Origin: Ignavibacteria bacterium | GTDB taxonomy: Bacteria; Bacteroidota; Ignavibacteria; Ignavibacteriales; SURF-24 | Assembly: GCA_025612375.1 (NCBI GenBank) | Contig: JAAXKN010000002.1 | Coordinates: 62,001-126,000 of the forward strand | Length of the DNA: 64,000 nucleotides | Reading direction: 5' to 3' | Shown here: piece by piece, positions 53,125 to 61,865 of the stretch | Layout of the letters: every line of letters starts with the position of its first letter | How positions within the stretch are numbered: the first letter of the stretch is position 1 | Made by a program: the position numbers and the translations under genes | Notes under the pieces: generated by a model | Told to the model about the DNA's origin: nothing | Databases searched by the model: none | Seen by the model: only the letters and a program-made list of their open reading frames with translations

Positions 53125-53152
53125 GTCCGACGTCCAACGTCCGACGTCCGAC
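53125..53152. repeat. Four tandem 7-bp repeats
   Basis: GTCCGAC, GTCCAAC, GTCCGAC, GTCCGAC in a row just after the DinB stop. Such heptamers contain the GACGTC palindrome at each junction. Likely a slippage array; function unknown. Confidence 0.85.
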
Positions 53153-53167
53153 GGTAAGGAAAAGAAA

Positions 53168-53188
53168 GGGCGGCTTCTTAGGCCGCCC
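53168..53188 (-). terminator. Terminator of the CHRD protein gene
   Basis: Stem GGGCGGC / GCCGCCC with a 7-base loop, followed on the - strand by TTTCTTTTCC. It lies 29 bases after the CHRD gene stop. Confidence 0.75.
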
Positions 53189-53216
53189 TGTAATCTGCTT
53201 GTAGAGGTCTCACTTT

Positions 53217-55778
53217 CTACTTGAGCAGCATCATTTTCCTGACTGAAACGTTTTCTCCGGCACTCAGCCTGTAGATATACATTCCGCTTGGAAGAGCCGA
53301 TGCGTCAAATTTCACTTCGTAGTTTCCTGCATTCATCTGCTGATTCATGAGCATCTGAACCCTTTGTCCAAGCATATTATAAATTGTAAGGTTTACAAAT
53401 CCCGATGCCGGCAGTGTAAACCTGATTGAAGTTGAAGGGTTGAAAGGATTCGGATAGTTCTGCTCAAGAGCGAACTTTTCAGGCCTGTAGGTTTTATTTC
53501 CAGCCGACATTACCGCGTCTTTAACCAGTTTTACAATCTGGCCTCTGATCTCGCCGCTTGGGTTCAGGGCTGTGGAGGCATTCAAATAAAGGCCTTCGGT
53601 TAAGAGAGCGGCAATGTTATCAAAGTCCAGAGAATCCTGTCCCGTTGTAAGCCATACATCTGAGACGGTTTTGGTCTGGAAATTGGAGTTAACGTTATGA
53701 ATAACATTTCCATTCTGTCCCAGCGGACCCCTGTAGATGCCAAGTCCTGCCGGTTCAAGACCCGTCAGTGTTGCATCGAGCACCAGGCCTGCAGGTGTAA
53801 GTGTCATGGAAGCGTTGCCGCGGGCAGTTGTTGTTACAGGCGGGACTTCCTGTACGCCGTTCATATGGGCGCTGAAGCCCCATCCGCCGTTAAGCTGTAT
53901 CTGTCCTCTTATTTCTCCCATCGGGCGGCCGGGTGAATGAATTGAGAAGTAGAGTTTACCCGTCATTAAGGCTGTAATTAAATCGGGAGTCAAGGCCTGG
54001 TTGCCTGTAGTCTTCCAGATGCCTGTAGCAGTATTGCCCACAAAGTCGGTTATAATGTCTTTTACCACATTGCCCGGAACTCCGGGCTCTCCCATGTGGA
54101 AGTGCGCGCCGGAGATGACAATGCTGTCGGCCGTGATCTTATAAGTCAGTCCTTCATTTGTAAGCGTGAAGCTTCCAGTAGCCTTGGCGTTTGTAGCAAC
54201 TTTAGGCACTTCCTGGCTTCCTGTAAGGCTTGCCCTGAAGTTAGTTCCGTTAGCTAAAAGGAGCTGGCCCCTGATGGCGCCAAGAGTATCAACTTTTGTG
54301 CGCACGTTCAGATAAACCTCGCCCTTAAAAAGGCGGCTGATCAGGTCGGGTGTAAGGGCCTGGAGCGAATCGGTGTATTTCCATACGCCGTTTGCGGTAT
54401 AGCGCACGAATTCTTTTATGCTTCTTACTATGTCCCCGTTCTTACCTAATTTTCCGGTGTGGAGGTGAGCTGATTTCAGGGTGTCTGAATTTGCAAGCGT
54501 TATATTAAAAGCGAGTCCTTCATCGGTAAAATAAAAGCTGGCGGTACCTATTCCCTTAGTATTCTGCGGGGCTGCCGTGTGTACCTGGGAAGAAGAAAGG
54601 TTTGCCGTAAACAGGGTTCCGTTAACCATTGTAAGCTGGCCTCTGATTTCCCCGGCGCGGTTTTTATCGGTCATCAAATTGATATAGATGTTGCCTTTCA
54701 TCAGCTCGGCAAGTATATCGTTTGAAAGAGGTTCGGGATCGTCAAATTTCCAGATGCCCGCGGCCTGGCTTCCTTTTAATTCATTTAGCGTTCTTACAAC
54801 TCCTCCAATCATTCCTGCCGGCGCCCTGTAGAACTGTGCGGCAATAATGGAGTCCTTTGAGTTTACCGTAATATTGAAAACGAGTCCCTTGTGTGTAAGG
54901 ACAAAATATCCGGTTGCCTTTGCCGTTGAATTCACAGGGGGTACTTCCTGCGCACCGGTCATATTTGCATAGAAGCCGATGCCTCCCTCAAGGTGAATCT
55001 GTCCCCTGATTTCCCCTTCGGTATGGGCTTTTGTGTGGACGTTTACATAAAGGCTGTCTGTAAGAAGAGCGGTTATCAATCTATCAGTAAGGGGCGCCGT
55101 AGCGTCAGTTCTGGACCAGATGCCGACAATCCTGTTGCTTGAAATTGAGAGCGGTTTTACCACTTCGCCGCTTAAGCCCAGCGCTCCCAGGTGGAAGTGT
55201 GCCTCGGTGGGGTCACTCAGCTGGTTTACAGTAATTGAATATACGAGTCCGGCATCAGTTAAAAGGAATGTTCCTGTGCCCGCTCCTACTGATGTTACGG
55301 CTGGTACTTCCTGGTCGCCTGAGAGGATTGTGCTGAGGCTTGTTCCGGAAGTCACCAGTACCTGTCCTCTTATCTCCCCATTGGGGTGATTTTCGGAATG
55401 TACGTTGACATAAATTTTCCCGGACAGCAGGGCATTGATAATTTCCTCAGTCAGTGGAACTGTATCATTTGATTTCCAGACGCCGTAGGCAACGTTTCCC
55501 CTGAAGGTGGGAAGAATTGATATGAGTGCCCGGCCCGTATCGCCCGGTGCACCGAAATGGAAATGAGCATCTGTAATATTTGAGATGCTGTCCACTGCAA
55601 TTATATAGGTCAGACCTGAGTCTGTGAGCGTGAATGCCGCTGTTCCTGATGCCTTGGACGTATCGGCCGGGACTTCCTGCGAGCCGGTAAGCCTGGCTGT
55701 AAAATGAACCTGAGCTATGACTGCTTGTGAAAGAAAAACAAGCAGAAATAACATGCTGAATAACACGTACTTCTTCAT
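53217..55778 (-). CDS. Secreted protein with six CHRD repeats and T9SS domain
   Basis: 853 residues. Signal peptide (FSMLFLLVFLSQAVIAQ), then six CHRD domains of ~120 residues, each starting with a (T/S)G-QEVP motif and ending with GEIRGQ: starts TGSQEVPADTSK, SGDQEVPAVTSV, TGAQEVPPVNST, SSSQVHTAAPQNT, TGSQEVPKVATN and NGVQEVPPVTTT. The fourth start is degenerate. A T9SS sorting domain closes the protein (LEQNYPNPFNPSTS ... LLK). CHRD domains are beta-sandwiches found in chordin and in bacterial surface proteins; ligands are unknown. Probably a cell-surface structural or binding protein. Confidence 0.92.
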   Translation of the reverse strand: MKKYVLFSMLFLLVFLSQAVIAQVHFTARLTGSQEVPADTSKASGTAAFTLTDSGLTYIIAVDSISNITDAHFHFGAPGDTGRALISILPTFRGNVAYGVWKSNDTVPLTEEIINALLSGKIYVNVHSENHPNGEIRGQVLVTSGTSLSTILSGDQEVPAVTSVGAGTGTFLLTDAGLVYSITVNQLSDPTEAHFHLGALGLSGEVVKPLSISSNRIVGIWSRTDATAPLTDRLITALLTDSLYVNVHTKAHTEGEIRGQIHLEGGIGFYANMTGAQEVPPVNSTAKATGYFVLTHKGLVFNITVNSKDSIIAAQFYRAPAGMIGGVVRTLNELKGSQAAGIWKFDDPEPLSNDILAELMKGNIYINLMTDKNRAGEIRGQLTMVNGTLFTANLSSSQVHTAAPQNTKGIGTASFYFTDEGLAFNITLANSDTLKSAHLHTGKLGKNGDIVRSIKEFVRYTANGVWKYTDSLQALTPDLISRLFKGEVYLNVRTKVDTLGAIRGQLLLANGTNFRASLTGSQEVPKVATNAKATGSFTLTNEGLTYKITADSIVISGAHFHMGEPGVPGNVVKDIITDFVGNTATGIWKTTGNQALTPDLITALMTGKLYFSIHSPGRPMGEIRGQIQLNGGWGFSAHMNGVQEVPPVTTTARGNASMTLTPAGLVLDATLTGLEPAGLGIYRGPLGQNGNVIHNVNSNFQTKTVSDVWLTTGQDSLDFDNIAALLTEGLYLNASTALNPSGEIRGQIVKLVKDAVMSAGNKTYRPEKFALEQNYPNPFNPSTSIRFTLPASGFVNLTIYNMLGQRVQMLMNQQMNAGNYEVKFDASALPSGMYIYRLSAGENVSVRKMMLLK

Positions 55779-56295
55779 CTAGATCCCTCCTTTTGTAATT
55801 AATTTTTTCAAAGTCTATTCACTTAATCTGCTGATGGTTCCATGTCCTGCTTTAGAATGCCGGCTTCAGGTTTTGAAAGTTAACGGGACCTGAAATGGGC
55901 AGAATGATTTTAATAGTCCTGTTTTTAGTATCTGTTTTTCAGCAAATAACATTTCAGATAAAAATACATGGCTAACTTCATCTGGTTATAATTTTGTAAA
56001 ACATAGCTGGAATAGTCATAGAAGATTTGCTGCTGAGGTCTTCCGCGCTCCCTCTTAATAATATTATATTTTAATAAAATCAGAGTGTCAAGTTTTTGTT
56101 GCATCAGGAGTTATGAAATTTTTTATGTGAGGCACGGACTGGGCCAATTGTGATTTATATAAAGTTTTGTGGAAAAATTAATTCACACTCTGGCGGCTCT
56201 GTGCTAAAGATTTATATTAACTAAATGGACCGGACGCAGAGTTCCAGCGTAAACGTGATTAAAGTGCATACTAAAACAGATAATACGGACGCAGA
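55779..56295. other. 517-base divergent intergenic region
   Basis: No gene, clear terminator or notable repeat seen. AT-rich, it separates the CHRD gene (-) and the PAP2-like gene (+), so promoters of both are expected here, but I cannot assign them with confidence. Confidence 0.55.
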
Positions 56296-57318
56296 ATGAG
56301 AACAAGAATTTTATGCCTGATTGCAGCAATACTGTTTATACCGCTTTCATCTTATCCCCTGACATTATCGGCGGGGGATTTTTTCAATATATCAGACAGC
56401 CTGCTAGTAAATGGAGGAGATAAAACTGAAACGGGAGTGGCCGGCTTAAGGTCTGATTCAATTTCCGGCAATTTCAATATAAAAGAAAATCCTTCAGGTG
56501 AAGAAAAGCTTTCTGAAGGGAAGCCTCAGGATTATCTGCCCAAATGGTATGAAATGATATCAAACATTCCGGGCGATTACGTGAGGTATTACAGGACTGA
56601 GCTTACCGAGGAAAACCTTCCCCTTTATGCCGGAATATTTACTCTTACGGCACAGCTTATACTAGCCGATGACATTACCTGGCAGGGGTCTCACGGGATT
56701 TATAAGAGCAGTACATTTGCCAAAAACTGGAGCGACATATTTACCGAGATCGGCGACGGCAGAACACAGTTTGCGCTTGCGGCCGGTTTTGCGGCCTACG
56801 GCTTTATCGGCGGGAATAACCGCGCCCTTAGAACCGCAAGCCAGATAGTTGAAGCTGTGCTTGCCTCAGGCGCCGTTGTACAGGTGCTGAAGCACCTGAC
56901 CGGAAGGCAAAGTCCTTATGTTTCCTCTCAGCCCGGGGGGGTGTGGCGGTTTTTCCCCAACCAGATTTTATATCATAAGCACGTGCCTGAATATGATGCT
57001 TATCCTTCCGGGCACATTGCAACCTCAATGGCTGCATTTGTGGTAATTGCAGAAAATTATCCTGAATATAAATGGATCAAGCCCGCAAGCTATTCACTGG
57101 CCGCTCTGATATGCATAGGCATGGCCAATAAGGGAATCCACTGGTACAGCGATTACCCCCTTGGAATTGCACTGGGATACGCCTTCGGAAAGATGATTGC
57201 TCATCCTGAACTGACACCCCGCAAAGAAACGATGGAGAAAAAGAAAAAAGTTGAAGTAAGCCTGATGCCTTACGTAACTCCTGCTGCAAACGGGCTGAGC
57301 CTGGGCGTGTCATTCTAA
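56296..57318 (+). CDS. PAP2-like protein lacking motif arginines (copy 1)
   Basis: 340 residues with signal peptide (ILCLIAAILFIPLSSYPLTLS) and several hydrophobic segments. PAP2 motifs are recognisable but changed: motif 1 is KHLTGRQSP (Lys199; the usual RP is SP, Ser206), motif 2 YPSGHIATS (His240) is normal, and motif 3 ANKGIHWYSD keeps His282 but has Met276 where Arg is expected. Two phosphate-binding arginines are thus missing, so activity may be altered. Members in Bacteroidota are often envelope proteins. The next gene is a paralogue, 82 bases downstream of this stop. Confidence 0.82.
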   Translation: MRTRILCLIAAILFIPLSSYPLTLSAGDFFNISDSLLVNGGDKTETGVAGLRSDSISGNFNIKENPSGEEKLSEGKPQDYLPKWYEMISNIPGDYVRYYRTELTEENLPLYAGIFTLTAQLILADDITWQGSHGIYKSSTFAKNWSDIFTEIGDGRTQFALAAGFAAYGFIGGNNRALRTASQIVEAVLASGAVVQVLKHLTGRQSPYVSSQPGGVWRFFPNQILYHKHVPEYDAYPSGHIATSMAAFVVIAENYPEYKWIKPASYSLAALICIGMANKGIHWYSDYPLGIALGYAFGKMIAHPELTPRKETMEKKKKVEVSLMPYVTPAANGLSLGVSF

Positions 57319-57400
57319 AAAAATGTTTTGTTTTTTTTTATGGCACTGCTCTGCCATAACAAGGACAGTTTTTCGCATTCAACAACTGACATTTGGGAAT

Positions 57401-58336
57401 ATGAAATATATCTTTTCCGTTCTCTTAATCTTATTGTCTTTTTTCTGCGGGATAAGTGCGGCTGCTTTTAGTGAACCTGACTCACTTATGGCAGCAAGAG
57501 GTGATTCCCTCGTGACAGAAAAAAGGGTCCAGTTAATTGTTCCCCGGGAGGCTGATACCATTCAGGCCATACCCTGGCATCAGATGATTACCCGTATTCC
57601 GGAGGATTACAGCTTATTTTTTAAGACTACTTTTTCCTCCAAAGCCCTTCCTGTTGTAGCAGGGCTTGCGGCCCTGACCGGTATACTTATGACAGTGGAT
57701 GAACCTCTGGGTTCCTGGAGCCATTCGCTTGTCCACAAGTCGGAGGGCTACAATCGTTTTTCCAGGCTGATGGTGGAATTTGGCGACGGGAGGTATCATT
57801 TCCTCTTTGCCGGGGCACTTTCGATCTATGGAATTTCAGCAGGCGACTCAAGGGCCCTTTCCACGGCAAGCAATATAGCAGAAGGGATAATTGCAAGCGG
57901 CATTGTGGTTCAGGTGTTAAAAAGAATAACAGGCCGTCAGAGCCCCGAGGCATCAGGAAACGATGCGGGCGAATGGCGCCTGCTTCCAAATCCGCAAAAG
58001 TACCAGAGGAATCAGCCGAAATATTACGCGTTCCCCTCAGGCCACATAACAACTGCAAGCCTTACAGTTACAGTTCTTGCCAATAACTATCCTGAAATCA
58101 AATGGATCAGGCCCGTTGGGTATGCTCTTGTAGGAGGGCTGGGTATAGGGCTAATGTCAAAAGGGATGCACTGGATCAGCGACCTTCCGCTTGGGATCCT
58201 CCTTGGATATACTTTCGGCAATATAGTTGCGCCTGAAAAAAGGAGCAGCCCGGGGGAAGCCACAAAAGGGGGATTGTCGGTCCTCCCGCTGTTTTCCCCT
58301 GATTCATATTCTTTAATGTTTGCCTACAGGTTTTAG
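57401..58336 (+). CDS. PAP2-like protein lacking motif arginines (copy 2)
   Basis: 311 residues from ATG 57401, which gives the signal peptide KYIFSVLLILLSFFCGISAAA; the frame extends to 57323, but that would bury it. Paralogue of the preceding gene. Motif 1 is KRITGRQSP (Lys174, Ser181 in place of Arg), motif 2 FPSGHITTA is normal, motif 3 MSKGMHWISD lacks the Arg. The same substitutions in both copies indicate a shared, probably functional change rather than random decay. The substrate is unknown. Confidence 0.82.
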   Translation: MKYIFSVLLILLSFFCGISAAAFSEPDSLMAARGDSLVTEKRVQLIVPREADTIQAIPWHQMITRIPEDYSLFFKTTFSSKALPVVAGLAALTGILMTVDEPLGSWSHSLVHKSEGYNRFSRLMVEFGDGRYHFLFAGALSIYGISAGDSRALSTASNIAEGIIASGIVVQVLKRITGRQSPEASGNDAGEWRLLPNPQKYQRNQPKYYAFPSGHITTASLTVTVLANNYPEIKWIRPVGYALVGGLGIGLMSKGMHWISDLPLGILLGYTFGNIVAPEKRSSPGEATKGGLSVLPLFSPDSYSLMFAYRF

Positions 58337-58650
58337 GACCATTTCATGCGAGCATGGGGCGGCTTACCTTTCTCTTTTTTGCATCCGCAGGTGTCTCTGC
58401 TCCCTCTTACCGGCCAAATTCCCATATTGGCCGATATTCCCTTTAAAGGCCTGAAGGATCTCATATTTTTGTACTATAGATAAATTCATTAAATGAAAAA
58501 CCCCTGATTTGGGCGAAATTAGATGGATTTTGTAAAAAGTGAACGGTCGTTCGGAAAATGAATGGTAAAAATAAATACTACAATTGATATTCATCTAGTG
58601 AATACATATTTTAGTATTTGAATTATCATTTATATTATGGTTAAGAAAAA
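58337..58650. other. 314-base intergenic region upstream of the efflux operon
   Basis: Contains a hairpin CGGCCAA / TTGGCCG (58411-58417 with 58427-58433) that may terminate the PAP2 unit, and a TetR-type palindrome annotated separately. The rest is AT-rich; no gene is seen. Confidence 0.55.
58541..58552. promoter_or_regulatory. Candidate TetR operator
   Basis: GAACGGTCGTTC: a 12-bp palindrome with only the central two bases unmatched. It lies 99 bases upstream of the tetR start. TetR-family repressors commonly bind such sites in their own promoters, so it may control the whole efflux operon. Confidence 0.5.
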
Positions 58651-59301
58651 ATGGAAGATATCAGTAAATTGGGCAGAAAAGAAAGAGAACGCCTGCAAAG
58701 AAAGCAGGAAATACTCAAATCTGCCGCAAAACTCTTTGCCGAGAAGGGATTTTCAAATGCTACACTGGAAGATATAGCTACAAGTTCTGAGTTCGGGATC
58801 GGTACGATCTACAACTATTTTCAGAATAAAGAGGAGATCTTCAGGAGTATTATAGAAACCATTCTCAATTCTAACCTGGAGATTGTAAGTGAAACGGACC
58901 GCACCACTACCGGGCTCATTGAATTTTTGAAGTCATACACCAGAAGCACATTTAAAAACTTTATTGATAACAAAGATGAACTGCTTCTGCTTGTAAGTTA
59001 CTTTACCGGCATCGGGGAAAAACCGGTTCACCTCAGCCAGGATTGTTTTAAGGACAAGAATTGTCAGATTGACGAGGTATTCAGGAAAAGAATCCGTGAG
59101 GGAATTGAAAACAGGGAAATCAGGGATCTGAATCCCGAATACTTCTACTACTTTTATCATACGTTAATTTTCCCTTACGTCGTTACGCAGCTTAAAAAGA
59201 AAAGGCTGGATCATTCAAACGTTGATGAGCACTTAAATTTCGTACTGGACATTTTATTTAATGGAATCTTAAACAAGCAGATAGATCGTGAAAGGAGTTA
59301 A
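58651..59301 (+). CDS. TetR/AcrR-family transcriptional regulator
   Basis: 216 residues. The N-terminal helix-turn-helix is typical: KSAAKLFAEKGFSNATLEDIATSSEFGIGTIYNYFQNKEEIF. The C-terminal ligand domain is divergent. It precedes tolC-, adaptor- and RND-type genes on the same strand with a 1-base gap, so it most likely represses this efflux operon and releases it on ligand binding. A palindromic site lies upstream. Confidence 0.92.
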   Translation: MEDISKLGRKERERLQRKQEILKSAAKLFAEKGFSNATLEDIATSSEFGIGTIYNYFQNKEEIFRSIIETILNSNLEIVSETDRTTTGLIEFLKSYTRSTFKNFIDNKDELLLLVSYFTGIGEKPVHLSQDCFKDKNCQIDEVFRKRIREGIENREIRDLNPEYFYYFYHTLIFPYVVTQLKKKRLDHSNVDEHLNFVLDILFNGILNKQIDRERS

Positions 59302-59302
59302 A

Positions 59303-60673
59303 GTGAAAAAAAGCATATTGTTAGTTTTAGTATTGTTTGCAGCTAGTCTGTATGCCCAGACCTCTTCAGAAGGCGTTCTGAAGATATCACTGGGTGACGC
59401 AGTAAATATGGCTCTTCAGAAAAATAAAGATATACTCATTTCCAGGCAGGATCTGGATAAGTCGGAAGCCCAGATAAGCGAAGCATACGGTAATGCTCTG
59501 CCGCAGGTCAATCTGTCGGCCAATTATTCAAGGAATATTGAGCTCCCGGTGCTCTTTCTTCCGGCCGGCGTGTCATTTGGCGCGCCAAAGACTGATTCGC
59601 CGTCCGGCACGGCAGCTTCTGAACATCCTACAGCCTTAAAGCTTGGTTCAAATAACAGCTACACGGCAGGTATTACGTTGAACCAGGTCCTTTTCAGCGC
59701 AAAGGTTAATACTGCAATACAGATTGCAAAGGAGTATCGCAACTATACTCAATACAACACGGATGCAACCCGTGAAAATGTGGTTGATTCTGTAAAGAGA
59801 GCTTATTATAGTGTTCTATTGCTCCAGCAGGTGCTGGAAGTAAGCCGCCAGGGGCTTGATCTTGCAAAGGCTAACTATGATAACGTAAGCCAGCTTTACA
59901 AGCAGGGGATGGCAAGCGAGTTTGATTATCTTCGTTCAGGCGTTCAGGTATCAAATACGGAGCCCGGAGTAAGCAAGGCTGAAAACACGCTCCAGCTGGC
60001 AAAGAACGGACTCAAGTTCCTTCTGGGAGTGGATCTGAAGGAGAATATTGAGCTTACAGGCGCACTTGAACTGGATGAACTGCCGCAGGGTGTAATTGAA
60101 AGCGAGAGCCAGACGGCTGTTGAGAAGAACAGCATGATTCAGGCGCTTGCTTCACAGGAAAACATACTGGAGAAGAACATACAGATACAGAGATCTGATT
60201 ATTTCCCTACTCTGGCAGCATTCGGTTCCTATCAGTACCAGACGCAGGATAACACATTCCAGTTCAGTAATTACAACTGGGCCAAAAATTTTACGGTTGG
60301 CCTTCAGATCAGTTATCCTATATTTAACGGTTTACAGACTAAATACAGGACAGAGCAGGCGGTTATAGACAAGGAAAAGCTTTCTATTACGCGTTCAAAG
60401 CTGGAAGAGGGAATTAAGATTCAGGTTGAGGCCGCGCGCCTTAAGATGATGGAAGCCAAGAAAAGAATTGATGCGCAGCAGAAAAGTGTGGAACAGGCTG
60501 AACGGGCAGTTACAATTGCAGAAGTCCGCTATAAAAACGGCCTTGGCACACAGATAGAGCTCATAGATTCACAGGTGGCGTTGACAAATACAAAGATCAA
60601 TAAGGCTCAGGCGGTATATGATTATCTGACTGCACGCGCCGACTGGGAAAAAATAACAAGTTTTGGAAAATAA
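59303..60673 (+). CDS. TolC-family outer-membrane efflux protein
   Basis: 456 residues from GTG 59303, chosen because AAAGGAG lies 5 bases upstream; a GTG at 59288 is also in frame. Signal peptide KSILLVLVLFAASLYAQ. Two homologous halves of long amphipathic helices (SVKRAYYSVLLLQQVLEVSRQGLDLAKANY; RLKMMEAKKRIDAQQKSVEQAE) are typical of OEP/TolC channels. It forms the outer-membrane duct of the tripartite pump encoded with the next two genes. Confidence 0.92.
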   Translation: MKKSILLVLVLFAASLYAQTSSEGVLKISLGDAVNMALQKNKDILISRQDLDKSEAQISEAYGNALPQVNLSANYSRNIELPVLFLPAGVSFGAPKTDSPSGTAASEHPTALKLGSNNSYTAGITLNQVLFSAKVNTAIQIAKEYRNYTQYNTDATRENVVDSVKRAYYSVLLLQQVLEVSRQGLDLAKANYDNVSQLYKQGMASEFDYLRSGVQVSNTEPGVSKAENTLQLAKNGLKFLLGVDLKENIELTGALELDELPQGVIESESQTAVEKNSMIQALASQENILEKNIQIQRSDYFPTLAAFGSYQYQTQDNTFQFSNYNWAKNFTVGLQISYPIFNGLQTKYRTEQAVIDKEKLSITRSKLEEGIKIQVEAARLKMMEAKKRIDAQQKSVEQAERAVTIAEVRYKNGLGTQIELIDSQVALTNTKINKAQAVYDYLTARADWEKITSFGK

Positions 60674-60759
60674 ATCTTTCGGGGAAAGACTCAAAAGAAA
60701 CAGGGCTTCCGGGACAAAACCCGGTGCGGGATTAAAACAATAAGAGGAGTTTTCAAAAA

Positions 60760-61845
60760 ATGAAAAGAAAGTTTGGATTTTCAGGAGGGACGGCAGTAAT
60801 GCTGCTCTTAGCTTCTTCGCTGGCTTTGACAAGCTGCGGCAAGAAGGATGCAGAGGCGGAAAACAGGACTGCCAAAAAGGAAAAGTCGGACTCGGTTTCT
60901 GTAATTACGGCCAGGGTTGAAACAACCAGCATGTCATTAACCAAGACTTATACAGGTACTCTTGAAGGCGATAAACAGGCTAACATTGTGTCTCAGCTTG
61001 CCGAGAGGATTGTGGATATTCCGGTTAAAGTCGGGGATAACGTGAGGGCCGGGCAGGTTATAGTAAAGCTTGACAAGGGAGGCCTTACCTCGCAGTACTA
61101 TCAGGCGCAGTCGAATCTGCAGAATGTGCAGAAAAGCCTGGAAAGGACAAAGTCGCTCTTTGAAAGCGGGGCTATTGCGCGCCAGGCTTTAGATCAGGCG
61201 CAGACAGCTTTTGATATAGCCAAAGCAAATTTTAACGCCGCAAGAAACGCCGTTGAGATAACCACTCCGATAAGCGGCGTTGTTACAAGTGTAAAGCTTA
61301 ACATTGGCGACTTTACCTCACCCGGCACACCGATTGTAACGGTTGCCACAATAAGCCAGCTTAAGCTTATAATGAGTGTAGGCGAAGGAGACATTCCTTA
61401 TGTGACGGCGGGTAAGAACGTTAAGATTTATTCCGAGCTGAATCCCGATATAACTGCAAAGGGGAAAATTACAGAAATATCGAAGAGTGCGGACCTCAGC
61501 ACGCGTACTTTCCAGATCAAGGCCACGTTCTCAAATGCAAAGAACGCCTGGTTTAAGCCGGGCATGTTTGCCAAGGCCGACCTGGATCTTTCAACTCAGA
61601 AAGCTGTAAACATTATTCCAAGGGAAGCCGTCGTTTACGCTGAAAAAGGCCCGCAGGTCTTTGTTATTTCAGAAGGCAAGGCTTACTCAAGGAACGTTAA
61701 ACTTGGCCTGCAGAATGACAAGTATATTGAAGTTGTTGACGGCTTAAAACCCGGTGAAGCAGTTGCACGCGTGGGCATGAATAACCTGAAAGACGGAATG
61801 CCTGTAGTTGTTTCTACGGACACGAAGCTGCTTTCAGAAAACTAA
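60760..61845 (+). CDS. RND-type periplasmic adaptor (membrane fusion lipoprotein)
   Basis: 361 residues. Lipobox LALTSC (Cys about residue 27) anchors it to the inner membrane. Barrel-sandwich halves (GDKQANIVSQLAERIVDIPVKVGDNV and TTPISGVVTSVKLNIGDF) flank the coiled-coil hairpin (~100-165), followed by beta-barrel and membrane-proximal domains. AcrA/HlyD family. It links the RND pump encoded 20 bases downstream to the TolC-type protein upstream. Confidence 0.93.
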   Translation: MKRKFGFSGGTAVMLLLASSLALTSCGKKDAEAENRTAKKEKSDSVSVITARVETTSMSLTKTYTGTLEGDKQANIVSQLAERIVDIPVKVGDNVRAGQVIVKLDKGGLTSQYYQAQSNLQNVQKSLERTKSLFESGAIARQALDQAQTAFDIAKANFNAARNAVEITTPISGVVTSVKLNIGDFTSPGTPIVTVATISQLKLIMSVGEGDIPYVTAGKNVKIYSELNPDITAKGKITEISKSADLSTRTFQIKATFSNAKNAWFKPGMFAKADLDLSTQKAVNIIPREAVVYAEKGPQVFVISEGKAYSRNVKLGLQNDKYIEVVDGLKPGEAVARVGMNNLKDGMPVVVSTDTKLLSEN

Positions 61846-61865
61846 AAGAAAGGGAAACTAATTGT

